Below, one piece after another: positions 1-6,577 of a DNA stretch of 6,881 nt. Positions within the stretch are counted from its first letter, which is position 1, and each line of letters begins with the position of its first letter. The notes under the pieces are model-generated. The model searched no databases and was not told where the DNA came from. It saw only the letters and a program-made list of their open reading frames with translations. Source of the DNA: Gammaproteobacteria bacterium (lineage in GTDB: Bacteria; Pseudomonadota; Gammaproteobacteria; Natronospirales; REEB76); NCBI GenBank assembly GCA_027317045.1, contig DAHVFI010000231.1, forward strand, positions 1 through 6,881, written 5' to 3'. Both the position numbers and the translations under genes were made by a program.

Positions 1-2361
1 GGTTTCACCTTCCTGCTGCCATACGGTTTTCATTGACAGGGAATCCTTGCCCACCGGGATGGCGATATTCAAGGCCACGCACAGCTCGCTCACGGCTCGT
101 ACGGTGTCGTAAAGTGCCGCGTCCTCGCCAGGGTGTCCGCAGGCCGCCATCCAGTTTGCCGACAACCGCACCCGTGCCAGCTCGCCGATGCCGGCGGCGG
201 CGATGTTGATGACGGCTTCCGCCACCGCCATACGACCCGAAGCCGGAGCATTGATCACTGCGAAGGAGGTGCGTTCGCCCATGGCCATGGCCTCGCCATG
301 GTGGCCGTCATAACTCGCCGCGGTAACCGCCAGATCACTGACCGGCACCTGCCATGGACCCACCATCTGGTCGCGGCATACAAGACCGCCGACACTGCGG
401 TCACCGATCGTCACGAGGAAACTCTTGTCCGCCACCGCGGGTAAGTGCAGTACCCGCATGGCCGCATCCTGCAAATCAAGTTTGCTGGTATCGAAGCGAC
501 TGGGTGCCGGCTTGATGCGCTGCACATCTCGCAGCATCTTTGGCGGTTTTCCCAATAAGACCTGCATGCTGACATCCACGGGCTGGCTATCGAAGTGCGA
601 ATCCTTCACCACCAGCATGCGTTCACCGGTGGCTTCACCAATGACGGCAAATGGGCAACGCTCGCGCTTGCAGATACGTTCGAATTCCATGAGCTGCGCG
701 GGCGCCACCGCCAATACAAAACGCTCTTGGGCCTCATTGCACCATATCTCCATAGGCGACATTCCAGGTTCGTCGTTGGGTATGCTCCTGAGTTCCAGCA
801 GGCCGCCGCGCCGGCTCGCATCCAGGATTTCGGGTACCGCATTCGACAGCCCGCCCGCACCTACGTCATGAACCGAGAGGATCGGATTGGTTTCCCCCAA
901 CGCCCAACAGGCATCAATCACTTCCTGGGCGCGCCGCTGGATCTCCGGATTACCGCGTTGCACCGAGGCAAAATCCAGATCCTCGACGCTGGCGCCGCTG
1001 GCCATGCTGGAGGCGGCCCCGCCGCCCAGACCAATCATCATGGCGGGTCCCCCCAGCACAATCACTTTGGTACCCGCGGGTAGTGCCTCTTTCTCAACAT
1101 GTAACCCGCGGATATTGCCCAGGCCACCGGCAATCATGATGGGTTTGTGATAGCCGCGCGCAATCCCATTCACCTGCATTTCGTAGGTGCGGAAATAGCC
1201 GTTGAGGGCGGGCCGGCCGAATTCGTTATTGAACGCGGCCGCACCGATGGGTCCCTCGAGCATGATGTCCAAGGCGGAGGCAATACGCGCGGGTTTGCCG
1301 TATTCCCGCTCCCAGGGCTGTTCGAATCCCGGAATGCGAAGATTGGATACGGAGAACCCCGTGAGACCGGCTTTGGGTTTTGCTCCACGTCCGGTCGCTG
1401 TCTCGTCACGGATTTCACCGCCGGCCCCGGTAGCGGCGCCAGGGAACGGCGAAATCGCGCTTGGATGGTTGTGGGTCTCGACTTTCATAAGGATGTGGAT
1501 GGGCTCCTCATGACGTGCGTAGAGCTTGTCCAACGGGCGCGGAAAGAAGCGGCTGCCTTTGTAACCCTGGATGACGGATGCGTTATCGCGGTAAGCGGAT
1601 AACACCCCTTGGGGGTTGTGTTCGTGGGTCCGGCGAATCAGGTCAAACGGTGAAATGGCCTGTGGTTCCCCATCTATGATCCAGTCACCGCGGAAAATCT
1701 TGTGACGGCAATGCTCGGAATTCGCCTGGGCGAACATCATGAGTTCCGCGTCCGTTGGGTTGCGCTTGAGCTTCTTGAAATTCTCGATCAGATAATTTAT
1801 TTCGTCATCGGAAAGCGCAAAACCGTATTCCTGGTTGGCCTTCACCAGTGCCCGACGGCCGCCCTTGAGGATATCCACACTCTGGAGTGGCGCGGGCGCT
1901 GCCTGATCGAAGAGTTTGGCCGCCTCATCGGTATCGTATACCAGTATCTGGGTCATGCGGTCATGCAGCACAAGGGCGGCACGCGTCAAGGCACCGCGAT
2001 TGGGCGGCGCGCCGGTGTGGGTCAGATGGAAAGCAATGCCGCGCTCGATACGGCGGATTCTGTCCAAACCGCAGTTGTGAGCAATGTCAGTGGCCTTGCT
2101 GGCCCAGGGCGAAACTGTGCCGAAACGCGGCACACATAACAGCAATAATCCGGGCGGCGTTTGATCTGCCACCGGCTGGTCTTCGGCCAGCAATTCCTTG
2201 AGGATGCGCTGTTCGCCGATACTGAGGACACCGGCCAAGTCCACGAAATAGCGGAATTCCGCGCTCAGACCGGAAACCCTCGGGATCAGCGTGTGCAGAT
2301 TATCGAGCAGTTTCTGGATGCGGAAATCGGAGAACGCCGGGCCACCACGGAACTGCAGCAT
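1..2361 (-). CDS. purL: Phosphoribosylformylglycinamidine synthase (FGAM synthase), N-terminal 787 residues
   Basis: PurL converts FGAR, glutamine and ATP to FGAM in the fourth step of IMP synthesis, in the cytoplasm. Translating the minus strand gives 787 codons with no stop, running off the left edge. The gammaproteobacterial protein is about 1,290 residues, so roughly 500 are missing, including the C-terminal glutamine amidotransferase domain. Seen in order: a PurS-like N-terminal domain opening with MLQFRGGPAFSDFR, NSEHCRH (214-220), THNHP (296-300), GGEIRDE (314-320), ATGRGAKPK (322-330), GLGGGAASSM (444-453), HDVGAGGLSNA (498-508), GDRSV (653-657), SANWMAACGHPGED (734-747) and IPVGKDSLSMKT (768-779). 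These belong to the two AIRS-synthetase-like halves of the large-type enzyme. The start fits the family N-terminus and has a good ribosome binding site. I translated nearly all of it and found no frameshift. It is the last gene of the window, 217 bp after the MBL gene, and may have its own promoter. Confidence 0.97.
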   Translation of the reverse strand, partial: MLQFRGGPAFSDFRIQKLLDNLHTLIPRVSGLSAEFRYFVDLAGVLSIGEQRILKELLAEDQPVADQTPPGLLLLCVPRFGTVSPWASKATDIAHNCGLDRIRRIERGIAFHLTHTGAPPNRGALTRAALVLHDRMTQILVYDTDEAAKLFDQAAPAPLQSVDILKGGRRALVKANQEYGFALSDDEINYLIENFKKLKRNPTDAELMMFAQANSEHCRHKIFRGDWIIDGEPQAISPFDLIRRTHEHNPQGVLSAYRDNASVIQGYKGSRFFPRPLDKLYARHEEPIHILMKVETHNHPSAISPFPGAATGAGGEIRDETATGRGAKPKAGLTGFSVSNLRIPGFEQPWEREYGKPARIASALDIMLEGPIGAAAFNNEFGRPALNGYFRTYEMQVNGIARGYHKPIMIAGGLGNIRGLHVEKEALPAGTKVIVLGGPAMMIGLGGGAASSMASGASVEDLDFASVQRGNPEIQRRAQEVIDACWALGETNPILSVHDVGAGGLSNAVPEILDASRRGGLLELRSIPNDEPGMSPMEIWCNEAQERFVLAVAPAQLMEFERICKRERCPFAVIGEATGERMLVVKDSHFDSQPVDVSMQVLLGKPPKMLRDVQRIKPAPSRFDTSKLDLQDAAMRVLHLPAVADKSFLVTIGDRSVGGLVCRDQMVGPWQVPVSDLAVTAASYDGHHGEAMAMGERTSFAVINAPASGRMAVAEAVINIAAAGIGELARVRLSANWMAACGHPGEDAALYDTVRAVSELCVALNIAIPVGKDSLSMKTVWQQEGET

Positions 2362-2578
2362 GATTGGTCCTTGCGGGAAGCGGGACGTAATCGGACGAAC
2401 ATTTTACCGGAAGGCGGCCACACCCTCCAGTCACACGTTCCCCAAAATATTGAAAATCTTTTTGGCCTTTTCAGCGTGGCAAACGGAAATTGGGGTTTCC
2501 AGATTTCTCCACTTTTTCAATCTGTTAGACAACCTGCAAACTATGTCTACATCCGCCCATCGGAATAATCGGGTTGGC
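2362..2578. other. Non-coding leader region between the MBL gene and purL
   Basis: These 217 bp hold the purL ribosome binding site and probably its promoter. The stretch around 2440-2520 is richer in A and T than the genes on either side. TTGAAA (2520-2515) and TTGCCA occur on the minus strand, but neither has a convincing -10 box at 16-18 bp. I see no hairpin followed by a T-run after the MBL stop, so read-through from the upstream gene cannot be excluded. Confidence 0.5.
2368..2372 (-). promoter_or_regulatory. Ribosome binding site of purL
   Basis: The minus strand reads AAGGA, then six bases, then the ATG at 2361. It is the clearest Shine-Dalgarno sequence in the window and supports the chosen purL start. 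Confidence 0.7.
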
Positions 2579-3349
2579 TCAACAGCCTGTCAGCAATTCG
2601 CGCCAACCCAAGCCTGCATCCTGCGTGGCCAGCTGTATCCAGTCAAGCTCACAGTTCATGGCCCTTGCAAGCGCCTCACGCACCAACACGGGTGTATTGT
2701 TCTTTTCGCTCAAGTGCGCCGCCACCAGGTGCTGCAGCCCTCCGCATTCCAACTCCGTCAATAATCCCGCCGCCTGCGCATTGCTGAGATGTCCCAAAGG
2801 TCCACCGACCCGTGATTTGAGCTGTGCGGGATAGGGGCCGTTCTCCAGCAGCGCACTATCGTGATTACATTCGAGGATCAGTGCATCGCAGCCATCCAGC
2901 AGCCTCCGGATATGGCCCGTGATGCTGCCCGTATCGGTCAAAATACCCAAGCGGTGACGGCCATCGGAAAAAACAAATTGTGTCGGCTCGCGCGCATCAT
3001 GCGGTACCGTCAGGGGTGCGACCACAAGATCGTCCAGCTGGAATTCCAGCTGCGGATCGATGGTCTGGAACGCTTCGATGCCGAGTTTCGCGCAGCCTGC
3101 CAGCGTACCCGGCGTGCACCGGATCGGTATTCCATAACGGCCGGCGAACCTGGCTGCGCCATTGACATGATCTGCGTGCTCGTGAGTGATGAGGATGGCC
3201 GAAATGTCTTCGGGAGCAATCTGCAGCCGTGCAAGTCGCGCTGTGGTTTCAGTCGCGGAAAAGCCGCAATCCACCATCACGCAGGTGCGGCCGGACTGCA
3301 CCAGCGTGGCGTTGCCGCGACTGCCACTGCCCAGCAGGGCAAAGCGCAT
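2579..3349 (-). CDS. MBL-fold metallohydrolase, YycJ/WalJ-like (COG1235 group)
   Basis: A 256-residue cytoplasmic protein with no signal peptide or membrane segment. The MBL metal site is complete: HEHADH (56-61), H117 in VPHDA, D139 in LTDTG, and H212 in AHLSEKNNTP. ECNHD (161-165) and GHLSN (186-190) are typical of the YycJ/WalJ branch, and MRFALLGSGSRGNATLV is a typical N-terminus for it. The family binds two metal ions and cleaves phosphoester bonds. A Firmicutes relative has been linked to DNA 5'-exonuclease activity, but the substrate here cannot be read from sequence. The ATG at 3349 has only a weak ribosome binding site and no alternative start lies close by. The gene begins 40 bp after the DUF1820 stop and is probably co-transcribed with it. 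I give no gene symbol because no gammaproteobacterial name is established to my knowledge. Confidence 0.9.
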   Translation of the reverse strand: MRFALLGSGSRGNATLVQSGRTCVMVDCGFSATETTARLARLQIAPEDISAILITHEHADHVNGAARFAGRYGIPIRCTPGTLAGCAKLGIEAFQTIDPQLEFQLDDLVVAPLTVPHDAREPTQFVFSDGRHRLGILTDTGSITGHIRRLLDGCDALILECNHDSALLENGPYPAQLKSRVGGPLGHLSNAQAAGLLTELECGGLQHLVAAHLSEKNNTPVLVREALARAMNCELDWIQLATQDAGLGWRELLTGC

Positions 3350-3389
3350 GTTCAGAGAATCACGAGTTCAGGCCCGACAACCCAATACT

Positions 3390-3728
3390 TCATTTTTTGT
3401 GGGTGCTGCCGGGTGTATACATGGGCATCGGGAATGGCATCACGTTGGAAGCACCCTCCAGGGCGGTGATCTTGGCTGCGCCTTCATGAGCCACTTCGTC
3501 GATGCGCACCACTGCATGCATGGGAATATACGTGCGCTTCACGCCGGCAAATTCATCCTTGAGCTTCTCTTCGCCGGGATCCAGCACCACGCTGGAACGC
3601 TCACCAAACACCAACTGTTCTATCTCGATGAATCCCCAGAAACCATCCTGACTCACCTTGCGGGCATAGACCTCATAGATCTTGCCCTGGTTCATGAAAA
3701 TCACTTTATAGATATGACGAGCGGTCAT
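3390..3728 (-). CDS. DUF1820 family protein of unknown function
   Basis: A 112-residue soluble protein that I recognise as DUF1820 from its pattern: IYKVIFMNQGKIYEVYARKVSQ near the N-terminus, then GFIEIEQLVFGERSSVV, then EEKLKDEFAGVKRTYIPMHAVVRIDEV in the middle. The length fits the family. The last 20 or so residues are rich in Met and Pro and end in Lys-Lys, probably an unstructured tail. No catalytic motif is visible and I know of no assigned function. The ATG at 3728 follows a weak GGAA, and a possible -10 (TATAGT) lies about 20 bp upstream without a clear -35. A second copy of the tRNA-Ser tail ends 46 bp before the start codon, so the gene sits directly behind the tRNA-linked repeat. 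The MBL gene follows after 40 bp. Confidence 0.88.
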   Translation of the reverse strand: MTARHIYKVIFMNQGKIYEVYARKVSQDGFWGFIEIEQLVFGERSSVVLDPGEEKLKDEFAGVKRTYIPMHAVVRIDEVAHEGAAKITALEGASNVMPFPMPMYTPGSTHKK

Positions 3729-3774
3729 GCTTGAATTCCAGGTGAACAGACTATATCAAGTGTAATGGAATAAA

Positions 3775-3793
3775 TGGCGGAGAGGGTGGGATT
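3775..3793 (-). repeat. Direct repeat of the tRNA-Ser 3' end, including CCA (copy 2)
   Basis: The minus strand reads AATCCCACCCTCTCCGCCA, identical over 19 nt to the tRNA 3' end at 3956-3974. The two copies are 181 bp apart. Identity stops at 3794. This is the 3' T-stem strand, 3' acceptor strand, discriminator base and CCA of a second, incomplete tRNA-Ser. Confidence 0.9.
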
Positions 3794-3798
3794 ACTCC

Positions 3799-3874
3799 GG
3801 GCATCCTGCCCTCTGCCCCTGCGGGGCCCGCGCTACGCGCGGTTCAAATTCGCTCCAAACGAATTTGTCGAACC
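3799..3874. repeat. Array of four adjacent hairpins
   Basis: Hairpin 1 is GGGCA-TCC-TGCCC (3799-3811). Hairpin 2 is GCCCC-TGC-GGGGC (3815-3827). Hairpin 3 is CCGCGC-TAC-GCGCGG (3828-3842). Hairpin 4 has an 8-bp stem (3845-3852 with 3860-3867) around a 7-nt loop and is extended by GGTT (3841-3844) pairing with AACC (3871-3874). The first three all have 3-nt loops, and hairpins 3 and 4 share two bases. No T-run follows on either strand, so this is not an ordinary intrinsic terminator. Confidence 0.85.
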
Positions 3875-3887
3875 TGCCTGATTGATT

Positions 3888-3907
3888 CCACGTGGGTTCG
3901 AATTCCA
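3888..3907 (+). repeat. Inverted copy of the tRNA-Ser T-arm
   Basis: The plus strand carries CCACGTGGGTTCGAAT (3888-3903), the exact reverse complement of 3972-3987 in the tRNA gene. The match continues to 3907 with one mismatch. It is in opposite orientation to both the tRNA and the 19-nt tail copy at 3775. Confidence 0.88.
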
Positions 3908-3955
3908 ATTTTATGGGTGTTAGCCCAGCAGCATACACATAGGTCTCCCATAAGT

Positions 3956-4047
3956 TGGCGGAGAGGGTGGGATTCGAACCCACGTGGGGCGTTTAGCCCC
4001 CAACCGATTTCGAGTCGGTGCCGTTGTGACCACTTCGGTACCTCTCC
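3956..4047 (-). tRNA. tRNA-Ser, anticodon CGA (reads UCG)
   Basis: The minus strand folds into a complete 92-nt type II tRNA including an encoded CCA. The acceptor GGAGAGG/CCTCTCC pairs over all 7 bp. The anticodon stem ACCGA/TCGGT encloses loop CTCGAAA, with the CGA anticodon at 4012-4010. The long variable arm GGGGC-TAAAC-GCCCC is typical of the serine/leucine class. The T-arm is GTGGG-TTCGAAT-CCCAC, and the discriminator base is G, as expected for serine. It lies between tadA and the DUF1820 gene, all on the same strand, and both flanks are hairpin-rich. The TadA editing target is tRNA-Arg(ACG), so nearness to tadA does not imply modification of this tRNA. Confidence 0.97.
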
Positions 4048-4060
4048 AAAAAACTCTTCA
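4048..4060 (-). repeat. 13-bp direct repeat, copy next to the tRNA
   Basis: The minus strand reads TGAAGAGTTTTTT directly before the first base of the tRNA. The same 13 bases occur at 4278-4290 inside the 3' end of tadA. The pair bounds a 217-bp hairpin-rich segment. Confidence 0.7.
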
Positions 4061-4084
4061 TACTCAACGTGCCCTCCATGGCAA
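4057..4084 (-). promoter_or_regulatory. Candidate sigma-70 promoter of tRNA-Ser
   Basis: The minus strand has TTGCCA (4084-4079, five of six matches to the -35 consensus), a 16-bp spacer, then TATGAA (4062-4057, four of six to the -10). The -10 ends 9 bp before the mature tRNA 5' end, which would give a leader of only a few bases. Position and spacing fit, but the -10 is weak, so this is an inference. Confidence 0.4.
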
Positions 4085-4090
4085 GCTGAC

Positions 4091-4220
4091 CGGCCTCGCC
4101 TGCTGCGCTGCGCAATCCTGCTACGCTGGCAGTCCAGGGCGCAATCCTATGCGCCCGCTCGAAGCTATGCTTCTCGCCCATGCCTCGGCGTTCAGCCGGA
4201 TCGGTACGCCTCCGGTTCAG
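4091..4220. repeat. Hairpin-rich non-coding segment between tadA and tRNA-Ser
   Basis: Several dyad symmetries lie here: GGGCGCA-ATCCTA-TGCGCCC (4137-4156, 7-bp perfect stem), GAAGC-TAT-GCTTC (4161-4173) and CCGGA...TCCGG (4196-4200 with 4211-4215). GCGCAATCCT is directly repeated at 4110-4119 and 4139-4148. The composition is GC-rich and I find no recognisable protein on either strand. It resembles the modular intergenic palindromes downstream of the tRNA, but shares no long sequence with them. Confidence 0.6.
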
Positions 4221-4261
4221 CTGATCATTTTAGCCCACACCCGCGGGCAGCCATAGCTGGT

Positions 4262-4747
4262 CTAGCGTCGCTGAGAAAAAAAACTCTTCAGAAGTTCGCC
4301 GCACTGTTCCGCAAGAACACCTCCGGCGATATCCACACGGTGATTAAGGGCTGGCATCTGGACGATATTGAATAGGCTGCCGGCGGCGCCGGCGCGCGGA
4401 TCCGATGCGCCAAATACCAGGCGACCGACACGCGCATGCACCATGGCCCCGGCGCACATGGCGCAGGGTTCCAGGGTTACATAGAGTGTGGTATCCGTCA
4501 GCCGGTAATTTCCCAAGGTGCGCGCCGCCTCGCGGATTGCGATAATTTCCGCATGCGCGGTAGGATCGCGAGCGGCGATTGGGTGGTTCCAGCCACTACC
4601 GATGATGACGCCTTGCTTGACCACCACCGCCCCCACCGGCACCTCGCCGATCGCTCCAGCTTTACCGGCCAGCGTCAAAGCCTCTTGCATCCAGCGCTCA
4701 TCAGCTTTGCTATCAGAGGAAACAGTGAGGAGTGAGGATTTACTCAT
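4262..4747 (-). CDS. tadA: tRNA-specific adenosine deaminase TadA
   Basis: TadA deaminates A34 to inosine in tRNA-Arg(ACG), letting one tRNA read several CGN codons. From the ATG at 4747 the protein has 161 residues, near the 167 of E. coli. The zinc deaminase core is intact: HAE at 65-67 (zinc ligand H65, proton-shuttling E67) and PCAMC at 94-98 (ligands C95 and C98). N54, the GEVPVGAV strand, NYRLTDTTLYVTLEP and the GAAGSL loop also match TadA. The frame stays open to a GTG at 4819 (185 residues), but the extra 24 residues (MRTTACCVVLDKLPSW...) look unlike the family and that GTG has no ribosome binding site, so I prefer 4747. The ribosome binding site there is weak too (AGG nine bases upstream). 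It follows guaA by 85 bp and may be co-transcribed. Its last codons contain a run of eight T. Confidence 0.94.
   Translation of the reverse strand: MSKSSLLTVSSDSKADERWMQEALTLAGKAGAIGEVPVGAVVVKQGVIIGSGWNHPIAARDPTAHAEIIAIREAARTLGNYRLTDTTLYVTLEPCAMCAGAMVHARVGRLVFGASDPRAGAAGSLFNIVQMPALNHRVDIAGGVLAEQCGELLKSFFSQRR
4278..4290 (-). repeat. 13-bp direct repeat, copy inside tadA
   Basis: The same TGAAGAGTTTTTT lies within the last codons of tadA (Leu-Lys-Ser-Phe-Phe). Here it continues as a run of eight T on the minus strand (4276-4283). Confidence 0.7.
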
Positions 4748-4832
4748 TCGCACATGCCTGACTGATGCAGCCCATGAGGGTAGCTTGTCGAGTACAACAC
4801 AGCACGCTGTAGTGCGCACTCAGCACTTTTTA

Positions 4833-6455
4833 TCACTCCCACTCGATGGTGGCCGGCGGCTTGCCGCTGATGTCATACACCACCCGTGAAATGCCGGCCA
4901 CTTCGTTCACGATGCGCCGGGACACCCGGTCGAGGAACTCATACGGCAGGCGTGCCCAGCGCGCCGACATGAAGTCCACGGTCTCCACTGCGCGCAGCGC
5001 CACCACGTAGTCATAACGGCGGCCGTCGCCCATGACCCCCACGGAGCGCACCGGCAGGAACACGGCAAACGCCTGGCTGACCTGCTCATACAGGCCAGAG
5101 TTGCGCAACTCCTCTATATATATAGAGTCAGCGCTCCGCAACAGGTCCGCGTACTCCTTCTTGACCTCTCCCAGGATGCGCACCCCCAGGCCCGGCCCCG
5201 GGAACGGATGGCGATTCACCATCTCTCGGGGCAAGCCCAACTGGACACCGATCCTGCGCACTTCGTCCTTGAAGAGTTCCCTGAGCGGCTCTACCAGCTT
5301 GAGGTTCATAGTTGCCGGCAGGCCGCCCACGTTGTGATGGGACTTGATCACATGCGCCTTGCTGCTGGCGGCGGCTGACTCGATCACGTCGGGATAAATA
5401 GTACCCTGGGCCAGCCACTGCACATCCTTTAGTTTGGCGGCTTGCTCCTCAAATACCTCAATGAACAGTTTGCCGATGGTTTTGCGTTTCAGTTCAGGAT
5501 CGGTAATGCCGGTGAGCGCTCTCATGAACCGCGGCTCTGCGTCCACACGCAGAACCCGCACGCCCATATGCCGCGCGAAAGTCTCCATGACCTGATCGCC
5601 TTCGTGCAGGCGCAGTAGTCCCGTGTCCACCAATACGCAGGTCAGCTGGTCGCCGATGGCGCGATGCAAGAGCGCCGCCACTACGGATGAATCCACCCCG
5701 CCGGACAGTCCCAGCAGCACCTTGCCGGTGCCGACCTGCTCACGCACTCTGCGGATGGCATCTTCGATGATGCGGGCGGGGTCCCACACGGCCGTACAAC
5801 CGCAGATATCCAGCACGAAACGCGAGAGTATTCTGCCGCCTTGAAGTGTCTGGGTGACCTCCGGGTGGAACTGCACGCCATAGAAACGCCGCGCCTCATC
5901 CGCCATGGCCGCGCAGGAAATATCCTGCGATGCGCCAATCGAGGTGAAACCCACCGGCAATCCGGTCACCGAATCGCCATGGTTCATCATCACTTCCAGC
6001 AGCGCACGGCCCTGGGCATCCTTGTTGTCAGCAAGGCCGTCCAGCAGCGAGGATGCCGCAGTCACCGTCATTGGCTCGACACCGAATTCCCGGTGCGCAC
6101 CGCCGGCTACCTTACCGCCGAGTTGTGCGGCCATGGCCTGCATGCCATAGCAGATGCCAAGCACCGGCACACCCAGGTCGAAAACCGCGGGTGGCGTCTT
6201 GGGGGTGGCCTCTCCCACAACCGACTCTGGCCCGCCGGACAGAATCACGCCGCATGGCGCGAATTCATGGATGGCCTGCGCGCTTATTTCCGGTGAGTGT
6301 ATTTCGCAGAACACGCCGATTTCACGCACCCGGCGTGCGATCAATTGCGTCCACTGGGAACCGAAATCCATAATCAGGATGCGCTGCGCATGAATATCGC
6401 GGGGCTCGAAAACGTTGGAAGCTATTCGGGTGTCCGGCATGCGGGCGGATTTCAT
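4833..6455 (-). CDS. guaA: GMP synthase (glutamine-hydrolysing)
   Basis: GuaA converts XMP, ATP and glutamine to GMP. The 540-residue protein is complete. The N-terminal class I amidotransferase domain has ILSGGPES (71-78), the nucleophile C102 in GICYGMQ, and H197 with E199 in FHPEV. The ATP pyrophosphatase domain has the P-loop SGGVDSS (251-257) and AQGTIYPDVIES (349-360). The C-terminal dimerisation domain has HPFPGPGLGVR (416-426) and ends in GKPPATIEWE, as in E. coli. It is about 15 residues longer than the E. coli enzyme (525), all at the N-terminus. Starts are possible at 6455 (Met1) or 6440 (Met6), and neither has a clear ribosome binding site. It follows guaB by 122 bp, the usual guaBA order, with tadA downstream. 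Confidence 0.98.
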   Translation of the reverse strand: MKSARMPDTRIASNVFEPRDIHAQRILIMDFGSQWTQLIARRVREIGVFCEIHSPEISAQAIHEFAPCGVILSGGPESVVGEATPKTPPAVFDLGVPVLGICYGMQAMAAQLGGKVAGGAHREFGVEPMTVTAASSLLDGLADNKDAQGRALLEVMMNHGDSVTGLPVGFTSIGASQDISCAAMADEARRFYGVQFHPEVTQTLQGGRILSRFVLDICGCTAVWDPARIIEDAIRRVREQVGTGKVLLGLSGGVDSSVVAALLHRAIGDQLTCVLVDTGLLRLHEGDQVMETFARHMGVRVLRVDAEPRFMRALTGITDPELKRKTIGKLFIEVFEEQAAKLKDVQWLAQGTIYPDVIESAAASSKAHVIKSHHNVGGLPATMNLKLVEPLRELFKDEVRRIGVQLGLPREMVNRHPFPGPGLGVRILGEVKKEYADLLRSADSIYIEELRNSGLYEQVSQAFAVFLPVRSVGVMGDGRRYDYVVALRAVETVDFMSARWARLPYEFLDRVSRRIVNEVAGISRVVYDISGKPPATIEWE

Positions 6456-6577
6456 GCAAGGGTTTCGCTACGGTTTTTTTCTGCGGCGCAGATGCCGGGA
6501 ACAGACAATAAATGGAAAAATCTTTTATCTGGTTTACGCCTCACTCCCCGCTCCTTGCCTCAAATGCAGTGACCGCA
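6456..6577. other. guaB-guaA intergenic region
   Basis: These 122 bp separate guaB from guaA. On the minus strand, a small hairpin TCTGC-GCC-GCAGA is followed by a run of A, which is the wrong composition for an intrinsic terminator in the gene direction. I find no strong promoter, so co-transcription of guaB and guaA is likely but not proven. Confidence 0.4.

Larger units (their letters stand above)
3775..3907. repeat. tRNA-derived palindromic repeat element downstream of tRNA-Ser
   Basis: A 133-bp unit whose two ends are pieces of the neighbouring tRNA-Ser gene. The left end (3775-3793) matches the tRNA 3' end in direct orientation for 19 of 19 bases. The right end (3888-3907) matches the tRNA T-arm in opposite orientation at 19 of 20 bases. 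Between them lie four adjacent hairpins and about 13 bp of spacer. From memory, similar blocks, with a tRNA tail joined to short GC hairpins and a GGTTC...GAACC hairpin, occur behind tRNA genes in other gammaproteobacteria. I could not search to confirm this. No protein-coding capacity is credible. Confidence 0.75.

Noticed and set aside
2470..2500. Possible PurR operator upstream of purL
   Set aside because: Only one half-site like CGTTTGC is visible and the other half does not match the consensus, so I do not call it.
2861..3469. A 202-codon plus-strand frame opposite the MBL gene
   Set aside because: It is a shadow of the well-supported MBL and DUF1820 genes in a GC-rich genome; the sequence resembles no family I know.
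3799..3874. Intrinsic terminator for tRNA-Ser
   Set aside because: The hairpins are strong, but no T-run follows on the minus strand.
3775..3974. attL/attR pair of an integrated island
   Set aside because: The repeats match a tRNA 3' end as att sites often do, but only 181 bp separate them and no integrase is present. At most this is a remnant.
3792..3983. A 63-codon minus-strand reading frame that begins MGSNPTLSA
   Set aside because: It translates the tRNA-Ser T-arm and acceptor (GSNPTLSA is what a tRNA 3' end gives) and then the hairpin array. It is a by-product of the repeat, although frames like it are probably deposited as hypothetical proteins.
4276..4283. Run of eight A in tadA as a programmed frameshift site
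   Set aside because: It sits in the last few codons and a slip would change only the extreme C-terminus; no supporting stop or hairpin arrangement is seen.
3917..4375. A 152-codon plus-strand frame across the tRNA and the end of tadA
   Set aside because: It covers the tRNA antisense strand, a hairpin region and antisense tadA, and shows no protein-like motif.
5112..5127. Perfect 16-bp palindrome CTCTATATATATAGAG
   Set aside because: It lies inside guaA, encodes conserved-looking residues (SIYIEEL) and is probably a chance result of Ile/Tyr codons.
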